A DNA stretch of 25,504 nt from an uncultured Eubacteriales bacterium (GCA_934401725.1 CAKRSS010000030.1:1-25504); one strand, 5' to 3'; numbered from the stretch's first letter, positions 14,261 to 21,952 are shown. A program made the numbers and translations. The notes: generated from the letters alone by a model not told the origin.

Positions 14261-14293
14261 GTGCGTCGGGGCGGCAGCAGCTCCGGTGCTTTT

Positions 14294-14329
14294 GCCGCGC
14301 CTCCCGTGTGGGGGGACGCGGCTGCTTTT
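14294..14329 (+). terminator. Leader terminator downstream of the riboswitch
   Basis: GCCGCG (14294-14299) pairs with CGCGGC (14317-14322). Between them CCTCCC pairs with a G run around a GTGT loop, making a 12-bp stem. TTTT follows at 14326-14329 after TGC. GCAGC at 14274-14278 could instead pair with GCTGC at 14321-14325, offering a possible antiterminator. It lies about 35 bases before the coding start. Confidence 0.68.
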
Positions 14330-14366
14330 CGTTCATCAATAAATTTTTTCTTCAAGGAGAATGAGA

Positions 14367-14819
14367 ATGAAAAGAATTTCTGAAAATCGGATTGTAGTTG
14401 TATCGATAGCACTGCTTCTGTGCGTCGCCACGCTGCTCGGCGGCTGTGCCAAAAAAGAGGTACTGCCCGCAGTATGGGAAAACGCTACTTACACCACCGA
14501 CAAGACCGTCGGCGAGGGCTCAAAGACCGTCAAGCTGTACGTCACTGCGGCGGACAAGTCCATCCTGCTGACAGTAAAGACCGATGAGGCTAACCTCGGT
14601 CAGGCGCTGTTGAAGCTCGGTATCGTCGCAGGCGATGAGAGCCAGTACGGCCTCTACGTCAAGACCGTCAACGGCATGACCGCTGACTATGATGCCGACC
14701 AATCCTGGTGGTGCTTCAACAAGGTCGCCGAGGACGGCACGCGCGAGATGATGTCGGTCGGCGTCGACGGCGCTGAAATTGCGGGTGGCGAGACATTCGA
14801 GCTTGCAATGACTAAATGA
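14367..14819 (+). CDS. DUF4430 lipoprotein, candidate corrinoid-binding protein
   Basis: The 150-residue protein has a lipoprotein signal with the lipobox LLGGC, so it is exported and tethered to the outer face of the membrane. The mature part is a single DUF4430 domain, with the typical LGQALLKLGI helix, a GLYVKTVNGMTADYDADQSW block (in part YVKTVNGM) and WWCFNKV. The family is, as I recall, related to the C-terminal beta domain of transcobalamin/intrinsic factor, which contacts B12. I chose ATG 14367: AAGGAG at 14354-14359 is seven bases from it but only one base from the ATG at 14361. Its stop overlaps the S-component start. B12 binding is inference from the riboswitch and domain kinship. 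Confidence 0.82.
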   Translation: MKRISENRIVVVSIALLLCVATLLGGCAKKEVLPAVWENATYTTDKTVGEGSKTVKLYVTAADKSILLTVKTDEANLGQALLKLGIVAGDESQYGLYVKTVNGMTADYDADQSWWCFNKVAEDGTREMMSVGVDGAEIAGGETFELAMTK

Positions 14820-15454
14820 GGTCAAAATCCGGACTTGATCTGCGCCACCTTGTGATATTCGCCATGTTCGGGGCGCTGATATTCGTCTCGAAAAAGGCGA
14901 TGGAGGGCCTGCCGAACATTCATCTGGTCGGTATGTTCACCGTGCTGCTGACGCTGGTCTACCGCTGGCGGGCGCTCATCCCGCTCTACATTTACATCAT
15001 GCTAGACGGACTTACATGGGGCTTTGCGCTGTCGTGGGTGCCGTATCTTTACATATGGCTCCCGCTATGGGGCGCGGCAATGCTGCTGCCGGTCTCGCGT
15101 ATGTCGAAGGGCGTGAAGGCGGTCGTCTATCCCGCCGTGTGCGCGCTGCATGGGCTGGCGTTCGGTACGCTGTACGCTCCCGCGCAGGCCATTATGTTCG
15201 GGCTGAACTTTAAGCAGACGATAGCGTGGATAATCAGCGGGCTGCCGTTTGACGGACTGCACTGCTTCGGCAACTTTGTGGCGGGGCTGCTTATCCTGCC
15301 GCTCTCCGAGGTCATGTTCCCGATTGAGCGCAAGACCGCGGCGCGAGCCGAGGGCAGGACAAGAAACAAGCACGGAACCAAATCCGAAACAAAGCCCGGA
15401 ACCGATTCGGAAACCACGCCTGACACAAAATCAGACACCAAGCCCGGAAAATAA
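14816..15454 (+). CDS. ECF transporter S component, probably for a corrinoid
   Basis: The 212-residue protein has about five to six hydrophobic helices within residues 8-170 and the general look of an energy-coupling-factor substrate-binding subunit (LVIFAMFGALIFVSKKAME at the start; an aromatic stretch around WVPYLYIWLPLWGAAMLLP). No ATPase or EcfT gene is adjacent, so it would use a shared module encoded elsewhere (group II). The last 40 residues are a hydrophilic tail rich in Thr, Lys, Glu and Pro, with repeats such as TKSETKPGT and TKSDTKPG. It overlaps the DUF4430 gene by ATGA and ends before a strong terminator. It may correspond to a CbrT-like cobalamin S component; this is inference. 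Confidence 0.75.
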   Translation: MRSKSGLDLRHLVIFAMFGALIFVSKKAMEGLPNIHLVGMFTVLLTLVYRWRALIPLYIYIMLDGLTWGFALSWVPYLYIWLPLWGAAMLLPVSRMSKGVKAVVYPAVCALHGLAFGTLYAPAQAIMFGLNFKQTIAWIISGLPFDGLHCFGNFVAGLLILPLSEVMFPIERKTAARAEGRTRNKHGTKSETKPGTDSETTPDTKSDTKPGK

Positions 15455-15459
15455 AATCA

Positions 15460-15496
15460 GCCGTTCCCCCGCGGAAACCGCGGAGGGACGGCTTTT
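15460..15496 (+). terminator. Intrinsic terminator after the S-component gene
   Basis: Two 15-base arms (15460-15474 and 15478-15492) pair around an AAA loop, with one wobble and one mismatch, and TTTT follows at 15493-15496. It ends the riboswitch operon. Confidence 0.85.
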
Positions 15497-15624
15497 GTGT
15501 TTGTATCACTGTGCAATCCACGAAGGGATGGCTTTGGGGGTTGAGGCATCACTGTGCAATCCGCGAACACGCCGGACGGGCGTTTCGCCATTATTGTGTT
15601 ACCGGAATTGCGTGATGAATCCTC
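15484..15624. repeat. 43-base tandem repeat and hairpin element
   Basis: ATCACTGTGCAATCC occurs at 15505-15519 and 15548-15562, a period of 43 bases; the intervening GGGAYGGCTTT is also repeated, and the first unit begins inside the terminator arm. From 15543 the sequence GAGGCATCACTGTGCAATCC is matched in inverted form by GGAATTGCGTGATGAATCCTC (stated in part), ending near 15624. The right end overlaps the stop of the lipoprotein gene. Confidence 0.6.
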
Positions 15625-16237
15625 ATTTAATTTCAAACTCGGCGTAAAACGGCGTGCACTCGTACCCGACGAAGGCCACCGCGCGGTAAGTGCCGGGCTC
15701 GATGGGCGAGATGACGGTCTTCCGCGAAATCTCGAGCGGGATTGATGTCGGTCCGGACAGACCGGAAACAGGCCATTCACCGGTGACTATAACGGGGGGG
15801 AGGTAATAAAGTCGTTTCCATTCGCCATTCTCCAGCTTTTCGAGCCGGAGCGTATTGCAGTAAAAAAAGTCATTTTCGGAGGCTATAGTTTTCGAAAGAG
15901 TAAATTTGATGACATCAAAGTCAACTGACACCGCCGCTTGGTCTGCTTTGAATTCAACGCCTTCTGCCGTTGCAGTTTCGGGAACACAGTATACCTTTGG
16001 GTCAGGGCTTCCGTTGGGCTCGCGGCAGACATGGTTATAGGCATCAATTGAGAATATATTGTACTCAGGGAACGCCTGCTGCATCTCCTCAAGCGTCTGC
16101 GGAAATGTCTCTCTTGCAGGCGTTGTTTCCTCCGGCGGCGTCGAATCCGGAGGATTCTCAACCGGCGCGGTGTTGCAGGACACAATACAGGCGCTGCAAG
16201 CTATCAGCGCGATGAGCAATGAGAGCTTTTTTAACAT
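15623..16237 (-). CDS. Lipoprotein with Ig-like C-terminal domain, function unknown
   Basis: The 204-residue product has a lipoprotein signal with CIVSC at the cleavage site (C21), then a Pro/Thr/Glu-rich spacer (about 25-50). The rest is a beta-rich domain with LRLEKLENGEWKRLYYLPP (part) and a closing PGTYRAVAFVGYE...AEFEI pattern. This resembles small bacterial Ig-like domains found in Clostridial lipoproteins. I do not recognise a specific function. AAAGGAG precedes the ATG. It is a single-gene unit with its own promoter (16302-16330), divergent from the copper operon. Base composition is lower in GC than the flanking transport genes. Confidence 0.8.
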   Translation of the reverse strand: MLKKLSLLIALIACSACIVSCNTAPVENPPDSTPPEETTPARETFPQTLEEMQQAFPEYNIFSIDAYNHVCREPNGSPDPKVYCVPETATAEGVEFKADQAAVSVDFDVIKFTLSKTIASENDFFYCNTLRLEKLENGEWKRLYYLPPVIVTGEWPVSGLSGPTSIPLEISRKTVISPIEPGTYRAVAFVGYECTPFYAEFEIK

Positions 16238-16301
16238 ACAGGGGCTCCTTTCTGATGTAAATCAAGTAATCGTGGGGCGGCTGTTGTGTGTCTACAATGT
16301 T

Positions 16302-16330
16302 ATTTTAGCATGCTCGCAAGCATTCGTCAA
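16302..16330 (-). promoter_or_regulatory. Promoter of the 15623-16237 lipoprotein gene
   Basis: On the minus strand, TTGACG (16330-16325) and TAAAAT (16307-16302) lie 17 bases apart with a TG extension before the -10. From 16331 to 16510 the intergenic region is AT-rich; I see no gene in it. Confidence 0.7.
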
Positions 16331-16510
16331 CTGTCCTATCAAATAATTGTATATATGCACAAATGCGAACTAAAAAATTGTCAATGATGTTGAACATATG
16401 AATAATTTGTTACGGATTCTATGTGTACGACAGGGCTTTTTTAGGAAAGTGTATATAGAGGGCGTATTTTAATCTATACTATTTTAGTGAATATTTTTTG
16501 CGCGCGGCTA

Positions 16511-16539
16511 TTGAATTTGCTCTGCGCGGGTGCTATAAT
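16511..16539 (+). promoter_or_regulatory. Promoter of copA-copZ
   Basis: TTGAAT (16511-16516) and TATAAT (16534-16539) are 17 bases apart, with TG before the -10. The start would be near 16546. GGGTCA-CGC-TGACCC (16547-16561) is a perfect 6-bp-arm palindrome right at this start and is a candidate operator for a copper-responsive repressor not encoded in the window. Confidence 0.75.
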
Positions 16540-16578
16540 AATCGCGGGGTCACGCTGACCCGGAAAGGACATATAATA

Positions 16579-18864
16579 ATGAAGGTAAACTTCAAAGTTG
16601 AGGGCATGAGCTGCTCCGCCTGCTCGGCGGCCGTGGAAAAGGCTGTCGGCAGAGTGCAGGGCGTCACGAGCGTGTCGGTCAGCCTGCTTGAGGGCAGGAT
16701 GATCTGCGAGCTGGACGGCCCGGAGGTTATCGAAAAGGTGACGGCGGCGGTCGACAAGGCCGGGTTCGTCGCCACATATCTGCCGGACAAAAAATCCGGC
16801 GCCGCCGACGCTCAGTCGGCAAAATCAGACGCCGAAAAGGAGAAAAAGTCGCCCTACACCGACGTGCGGACGCGGCTCATCGTCTCCATCTGCTGCACCG
16901 TACCGCTGATGTACGTTTCGATGGGTCACATGCTGTCGCTGCCCTTCACGGGCTACTTTCACGAGGTGGAGCACGCGGTCAGCTTCTTTCTCATTCAGCT
17001 GCTGCTGACGCTGCCTGTGCTTTACGTCAACCGCGTGTTTTTCCTGCGCGGCATTCCGGCGCTCATCCGGCGCGCGGCGAACATGGACTCGCTTGTGGCG
17101 GTCGGCTCGTCCGCCGCGGTGATATACGGCGTGGCGATGTTCTTTGTCGCGGGCGAGGCGCTCGGGCGCGGCGACCATGAGACGGTTCACAGGTGCATGT
17201 CGCAGCTGTATTTTGAGTCGGCGGCCATGATACTGACGCTGGTGACGGTCGGCAAATACCTCGAGAGCCGGGCAAAGCGCCGCACCGGGCGCGCGCTCGA
17301 GCGGCTTATCGACCTCTCGCCCAAGACGGCGACCGTCATCCGCGACGGGAACGAGGTGACTGTCCCCGCGGACAGCCTTGTGGTGGGCGACATTGTGGTG
17401 CTGCACCCCGGCGAGTCGGTCCCGGCGGACGGCGTGATAGTGCAGGGCTCGTCCTCCTTTGACCGCTCGGCGCTGACGGGCGAGAGCGTGCCCGTCGACC
17501 TGACGGTCGGCGACACGGTGCTGACGGCGAGCGTCAACATCAGCGGCGGTATACAGTTCCGCGCGACCGGCGTCGGCGACGACACCGCGCTCTCGCGCAT
17601 AATCCAGCTGGTTCGTGAGGCGGGGGCGACCAAAGCGCCCGCAGCGCGTCTGGCGGACAAAATTTCGGGAATTTTCGTGCCTGTCGTCATGTCCATCGCG
17701 GCGTTGGCGACGATAATATGGCTGATTTTCGGCTACGACCTCGGCTTTGCGCTGAGTATAGGCATTTCGGTGCTGGTTGTCTCCTGCCCCTGCTCGCTCG
17801 GACTCGCGACGCCGGTCGCCGTCACGGTGGCCATAGGCCGCAGCGCGACGGACGGCGTGCTGGTCAAATCGGCCGAGGCGCTCGAGGTGCTGTGCGGCAC
17901 CGACACCGTCGTTTTCGACAAGACCGGGACGCTGACCGAGGGCAAGCCGCGCGTGACGGACATACTGCCCGCCGGCGATATCAGCCGCGACGAGCTGCTT
18001 GGCGTGGCCGCATCGCTTGAGTCGGGCAGCGAGCACCCGTTGGCACGCGCTGTCGTCGAGGGCTTTGAGGGCGAGCGGCAGGAATGCCTTGATTTCACCG
18101 CTGTTTTCGGACTCGGAGTCAGCGGCAAGATCGGCGGGCGCTCGGTGACGGGCGGCAACGCCGCCTACATGGCGCAGTGCGGAGTCGACGTGTCCGGCGT
18201 GTCCGCGCAGGCGGAGAGCCTGGCAGGCGAGGGCAAGACTCCGCTGTATTTCCAGCGCGACGGCAGGCTGCTCGGCGTGATAGCGGTTGCGGATACGCCG
18301 CGCCGCGAGAGCAAAGTTGTCGTTCATGAGCTGCGCGACCTCGGCGTTCGCGTCGTCATGCTGACGGGCGACAACCACCGCACCGCAGAGGCCGTGCGCC
18401 GCCGGCTTGGCATTGACGAGGTCATCTCCGACGTGCTGCCCGACGACAAGGAGCAGGCGATACGCCGCCTTCAGGAGGGCGGTCACAAGGTCGCCATGGT
18501 CGGCGACGGCATCAACGATTCACCCGCGCTGACGCGGGCCGACGTCGGTATTTCGCCCGCCGCGGGCACCGACATCGCCATCGATTCGGCCGACATCGTG
18601 CTGATGAACGACGACCTCGAGAGCATCCCGCGCACGCTGCGGTACAGCAAGCGCGTCATGCGCAACATCCGGCAGAATCTGTTCTGGGCGTTTTTCTACA
18701 ACTCGCTCGGAATTCCGGTGGCGGCGGGCGTGCTTTATCCGAGGTGGGGAATCACGCTCAGTCCCATGATTGCCGCGGCGGCGATGAGCCTCAGCTCGCT
18801 GTTCGTCGTGACAAACGCGCTCCGCCTGTTCAGAACGGGGCATAAAAAGGAAAAACAAAGCTGA
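16579..18864 (+). CDS. copA: Copper-exporting P1B-type ATPase
   Basis: The 761-residue protein pumps monovalent copper out of the cytoplasm using ATP. It has one N-terminal heavy-metal-binding domain with GMSCSAC (C12, C15), then membrane helices, the actuator TGES (300-303), the membrane metal site C403-P-C405, the phosphorylation site D447 in DKTGT, the P1B H486-P487 in the nucleotide domain, and GDGIND (642-647). The CPC motif and metal-binding domain point to Cu(I) or Ag(I). I chose ATG 16579: it lies after the predicted transcription start near 16546 and has GAAAGGA upstream. An upstream in-frame start at 16498 precedes the promoter and is rejected. CopZ follows after 27 bases. Confidence 0.95.
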   Translation: MKVNFKVEGMSCSACSAAVEKAVGRVQGVTSVSVSLLEGRMICELDGPEVIEKVTAAVDKAGFVATYLPDKKSGAADAQSAKSDAEKEKKSPYTDVRTRLIVSICCTVPLMYVSMGHMLSLPFTGYFHEVEHAVSFFLIQLLLTLPVLYVNRVFFLRGIPALIRRAANMDSLVAVGSSAAVIYGVAMFFVAGEALGRGDHETVHRCMSQLYFESAAMILTLVTVGKYLESRAKRRTGRALERLIDLSPKTATVIRDGNEVTVPADSLVVGDIVVLHPGESVPADGVIVQGSSSFDRSALTGESVPVDLTVGDTVLTASVNISGGIQFRATGVGDDTALSRIIQLVREAGATKAPAARLADKISGIFVPVVMSIAALATIIWLIFGYDLGFALSIGISVLVVSCPCSLGLATPVAVTVAIGRSATDGVLVKSAEALEVLCGTDTVVFDKTGTLTEGKPRVTDILPAGDISRDELLGVAASLESGSEHPLARAVVEGFEGERQECLDFTAVFGLGVSGKIGGRSVTGGNAAYMAQCGVDVSGVSAQAESLAGEGKTPLYFQRDGRLLGVIAVADTPRRESKVVVHELRDLGVRVVMLTGDNHRTAEAVRRRLGIDEVISDVLPDDKEQAIRRLQEGGHKVAMVGDGINDSPALTRADVGISPAAGTDIAIDSADIVLMNDDLESIPRTLRYSKRVMRNIRQNLFWAFFYNSLGIPVAAGVLYPRWGITLSPMIAAAAMSLSSLFVVTNALRLFRTGHKKEKQS

Positions 18865-18891
18865 AAAACCAAGCTGACAAGGAGATAAACA

Positions 18892-19107
18892 ATGAAAAAG
18901 CTGATTAAAATTGACGGTATGCACTGCGCGCACTGCTCGGCGCGCGTCGAGACGGCGCTCGGCAGGCAGGGCTTCGAGTGCCACGTTTCGCTTTCTGACG
19001 GAACCGCGACGGTGAGCGGCGACGCCACAAAAATGTCCGACGGCGCGCTCCGCGACGCAGTCGAGGCGCTGGGCTTTGATGTGGTGAGCATCAGCGAAGT
19101 GAAGTAA
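18892..19107 (+). CDS. copZ: CopZ-like copper chaperone (HMA domain)
   Basis: The 71-residue protein is a single heavy-metal-associated domain with the ferredoxin-like fold and the binding loop GMHCAHC (residues 9-15, C12 and C15). It should carry Cu(I) to CopA. The extra histidines in the loop (MHCAHC) are seen in copper chaperones and might alter affinity. AAGGAG at 18879-18884 is placed well for the ATG. It directly follows copA and is probably cotranscribed from the promoter at 16511-16539. A long hairpin is found 27 bases downstream. Confidence 0.93.
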   Translation: MKKLIKIDGMHCAHCSARVETALGRQGFECHVSLSDGTATVSGDATKMSDGALRDAVEALGFDVVSISEVK

Positions 19108-19133
19108 ATCGCAAGAGAGAATGAAAAAAGCTG

Positions 19134-19160
19134 CCCCCCGGCGCCGCAGGCGCCGGGGGG
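19134..19160. terminator. Perfect 12-bp GC hairpin after copZ
   Basis: The arms 19134-19145 and 19149-19160 are perfectly complementary around a GCA loop. On the plus strand no U-run follows (ATTGTCGG). On the minus strand CAG then six T follow. It may still terminate the copper operon, or block readthrough from the right, but it is not a classical terminator in the sense needed. Confidence 0.6.
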
Positions 19161-19285
19161 ATTGTCGGTTTATGGAAGGTGGAGCGTGCATGGAATATAA
19201 ATATTGAGTTTAATCAGAATTTACGGCAAAACAAACAAAAATAATCATGGGTTGAAAAATATTTTATGATGTTTTTGAAATTTGC

Positions 19286-19315
19286 TTGACAAATGGATAA
19301 TCTTCCTGATATAAT
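19286..19315 (+). promoter_or_regulatory. Consensus promoter of the CHAT-like secreted protein gene
   Basis: TTGACA (19286-19291) and TATAAT (19310-19315) are 18 bases apart with TGA before the -10. A short stem, CACCC-GTA-GGGTG, lies at 19323-19335 in the leader. Confidence 0.86.
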
Positions 19316-19364
19316 AAAAATACACCCGTAGGGTGAATTAACAAGAAAAAGGAGAACATCAAAA

Positions 19365-20858
19365 ATGGGCAGAAGCAACAGGATTCATTCGGCTATTTTT
19401 ACTTTGGTTATCATGGCAATTCTAATTCTATTGATTACCTTACCCGTGTCTGCCGCCGATGTGGCGGACACGGGAGAGCAAATTTCCACTAATAGCATGT
19501 CTGTCGAAGCGGCAAGCGACATTGCAAGAACCACCGACTCAAATCAGATACTGCCCAATGGGGTGTATCGGATATACAATCAAAACAATTTTAAAAGTCT
19601 TATGGTCGAAGGGTATGGCATAACAAACAACACCAATGTTATGGCCGCGTATGGCCAAATATACGATTTTGATGATACTATGGAGAAAAATGCGTTATGG
19701 CTGTTGACTCACATATCGAACGACAAATATACGTTAAGGCCGATACACAAGCCTAATATGGCGCTTGACTATACGTCCTCAAACGTAGGGATTTATGGCA
19801 TAGGAATTGACTACTCATATTCGCTTGAAAGCACTAAATGGAAAATTTCTGCAAGCTCCGATACACAGGGGTACATTGTTCAAAACAACGGGTTGGCAAG
19901 CAGAACACTGACTATGGATCAGAGTACCGGTAATGTTTATACTGTAAATGGGTATTCAGGGATAACGCTTGAACGATGGTGTTTTGATAAACTTTCAGAT
20001 ACTGAAGTTGCATCTCTTGAAGGAATAATAGTGTATGGAAATACTGCTGTAAAGGTCGGTAATCTCACGCAGTTGACTGCCAGGGTTTTTTCAACATCCA
20101 CACTTAACCAGTCCGCGACATATTCTTCCAGCTATATAGGCATTAATGTATCTTCCAATGGAGCCGTTGCCGGTGTCAGTGAGGGCATTTACACTGTTGC
20201 GGCGGTTAGCTCTGCTGATTCAAGCGTCAGAGGCACAACGAGAGTCGCCGTGTCATCTGAAAATCGAAAAACGGCTACACTTATAGGTATTCCTTCTTCT
20301 GAGGGGGGAACCCACAATCATACCTCCTATTTTAGTATGGCATCCTCCTCAATTCGAGGAATTTATGGGACAAACGCGAGCATATCGACATATACAAGTA
20401 TAGATAGTGGCGATAAAGCAGCGATATATTTGATGAACTCGGATGTAACTGTTTATAGAGGGCATGGCACGGCCACATATATAATTTTTGGCGATGATAA
20501 TATGCATTCGCCAATTATGGGGAACTCGAACTTAGGCTCAGGAGAAGGGCGGACGTTGTCTAATTCGGACTTGATATTGTACTGCTGCTGCCTTTGTGGC
20601 CAAGGTGGCGCGACGGGGAATAATCTTGTCGTTGCTACGTATCGAAAGGGAGCAAAAAATGTTATTGGATTCAAAGTGGAGATCAATTGTAGCGATGCTA
20701 ATTCGTGGACTGATAATTTTTTAAACCGATTGAATGGTTTTAGTTCTGGAGGGGCAATAACTGCCGATGCTATACGAACCACCAATGCATGGTTGGATAG
20801 ATTTTTTTCCGAAACAGATTTAAAAAGTAGCAATAGGTTATTCATGACTAACAATTAA
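19365..20858 (+). CDS. Secreted protein: ricin-type lectin, Ig-like and CHAT/caspase-like regions
   Basis: The 497-residue protein has a signal peptide (about 1-31, ending VSAA). Residues about 62-205 look like a ricin-type lectin domain (NGVYRIYNQNNFKSLMV at its start). Residues about 215-300 resemble an Ig-like (Big) domain. The C-terminal 190 residues have two blocks that fit a caspase-fold CHAT or gingipain-like peptidase: H367-G368 in VTVYRGHGTATY, and DLILYCCCLCG with C409 placed as catalytic Cys (compare LVVLSAC.TG), followed by GAKNVIGFKVEI. This is a motif-level assignment. The gene is AT-rich relative to neighbours, suggesting transfer. AAAGGAG precedes the ATG. A lipoprotein gene follows after 19 bases. 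Confidence 0.7.
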   Translation: MGRSNRIHSAIFTLVIMAILILLITLPVSAADVADTGEQISTNSMSVEAASDIARTTDSNQILPNGVYRIYNQNNFKSLMVEGYGITNNTNVMAAYGQIYDFDDTMEKNALWLLTHISNDKYTLRPIHKPNMALDYTSSNVGIYGIGIDYSYSLESTKWKISASSDTQGYIVQNNGLASRTLTMDQSTGNVYTVNGYSGITLERWCFDKLSDTEVASLEGIIVYGNTAVKVGNLTQLTARVFSTSTLNQSATYSSSYIGINVSSNGAVAGVSEGIYTVAAVSSADSSVRGTTRVAVSSENRKTATLIGIPSSEGGTHNHTSYFSMASSSIRGIYGTNASISTYTSIDSGDKAAIYLMNSDVTVYRGHGTATYIIFGDDNMHSPIMGNSNLGSGEGRTLSNSDLILYCCCLCGQGGATGNNLVVATYRKGAKNVIGFKVEINCSDANSWTDNFLNRLNGFSSGGAITADAIRTTNAWLDRFFSETDLKSSNRLFMTNN

Positions 20859-20877
20859 TAAATAGTGGAGGTGTATG

Positions 20878-21870
20878 ATGAAAAAATATTCTATTTGTAT
20901 TTTTATATCGATTGTTTTGCTTGCAATGCTGGTTTCATGCGGCAATTTTGATAGCAAGACCGCCACGCCGGGGGAGGTTTGCGTATTGTCAAAGGCTGCG
21001 GATGATGCCGCCCCTTATAGCTCGGGATATCGGGCAAACATTGCTCCGACCGAAGCCACAATGGCTGCTCTCGACATCAGTTTTGACTACGACGCGCCGG
21101 AGAATGCGCTCACGTCCATTGATTTTAACGGTAAGCAGTATGCTGTTCAATTTTTGAGCTCGGGTAAGGGATTTATGCGGAGGACATGGGAGGATGACTA
21201 CCGTGCAGATCCAAATGACGAGGGGATAAAGGTTTTCTACGTCAATCGAGGCTCGGGCAAGCTCATCGGCTATATGAAAGAAATGGTTTTTCAGCCGGTG
21301 CCGAGTGGAGACACGCTTAGCAGAGAAGAGTTGACAAACATCGCGCGCGAAGGTCTTGGTGCATTTGTGGATGCTTCGTATTATGCGCACACCGATATTT
21401 CCTACTCTTCCGAGACGTACCTGTACACTGTGAAATTTTATAACACGTTCGACGGCGTTGAGGTCGCCGACAGCTCGATGGTAGACCTGCGCGGAGACGG
21501 TACGCTGGTGCAGGTGACAGATTGGCACGAGCCCGAGATTCTCGAGGCCATGCGCGGTTTCTCGAATTTTGACACCGCTGCATTTGACTCCAGGGTCGAG
21601 GCAGAGACACGGGCGGCGTACCCGGATTACCGGCGCGACGACAATGAAATGTACGTCGATGTTGCCTACAACGGCGTTGAAATTTCCTTCCGTCAGATTA
21701 CCCTTGACGACGACGGTCGCCCGGTGGTGGTATATGGGGTGACCACGCGGCTGAATTACAATGTCGTCTACCGCGGCGAGTCGGCCGCGCTCATGTCGGG
21801 GCGGGGACTCGCAACGCAGGAATCGGGCGTGTCGCAGCAGACGGTGTACATCACGGTTGGGCTTGAATGA
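20878..21870 (+). CDS. Lipoprotein of unknown function, cotranscribed with the CHAT-like protein
   Basis: The 330-residue product has a lipoprotein signal with LVSC (C21). The mature part alternates beta-strand-like stretches with acidic loops. The segment around LSREELTNIAREGLGAFVD followed by YTVKFYNTFDGVEVAD (parts) is reminiscent of PepSY/YcdB-type domains found in protease propeptides and inhibitors, but similarity is faint. GGAGG at 20867-20871 is six bases from ATG 20878 and three from ATG 20875, so the former is preferred. It follows the CHAT-like gene by 19 bases without a terminator. GC content rises toward its 3' end. A role as inhibitor, chaperone or substrate of the upstream protein is a guess. 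Confidence 0.78.
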   Translation: MKKYSICIFISIVLLAMLVSCGNFDSKTATPGEVCVLSKAADDAAPYSSGYRANIAPTEATMAALDISFDYDAPENALTSIDFNGKQYAVQFLSSGKGFMRRTWEDDYRADPNDEGIKVFYVNRGSGKLIGYMKEMVFQPVPSGDTLSREELTNIAREGLGAFVDASYYAHTDISYSSETYLYTVKFYNTFDGVEVADSSMVDLRGDGTLVQVTDWHEPEILEAMRGFSNFDTAAFDSRVEAETRAAYPDYRRDDNEMYVDVAYNGVEISFRQITLDDDGRPVVVYGVTTRLNYNVVYRGESAALMSGRGLATQESGVSQQTVYITVGLE

Positions 21871-21907
21871 GCTTTTCTGAATAGAGTTAACACGAATTGT
21901 GTAAAAC

Positions 21908-21938
21908 AGCCCCCAAGCCGGAACCCGGCTTGGGGGCT
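21908..21938. terminator. Bidirectional terminator between lipoprotein gene and thiI
   Basis: A perfect 14-bp inverted repeat (21908-21921 and 21925-21938) has an AAC loop. On the minus strand GTTTTAC follows, giving a U-tract for thiI. On the plus strand only TATGTTT follows. It separates convergent units. Confidence 0.85.
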
Positions 21939-21952
21939 TATGTTTCGGCGGC

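Noticed and set aside
15460..15562. Possible CRISPR-like repeats near the S-component gene
   Set aside because: Only two units occur, the spacer is not unique sequence between identical repeats, and no cas genes are present.
16498..16578. N-terminal extension of CopA by 27 residues
   Set aside because: The extension would start before the predicted transcription start near 16546 and has no ribosome binding site. The metal-binding domain begins at 16579.
16825..18486. Minus-strand 553-residue open frame opposite copA
   Set aside because: Composition is typical of antisense translation of a GC-rich gene. CopA motifs on the plus strand settle the question.
12778..19107. Single metal-resistance island joining CHR transporters and copA-copZ
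   Set aside because: The riboswitch operon and a divergent lipoprotein gene lie between them, with their own promoters and terminators, so I see no evidence for one unit.
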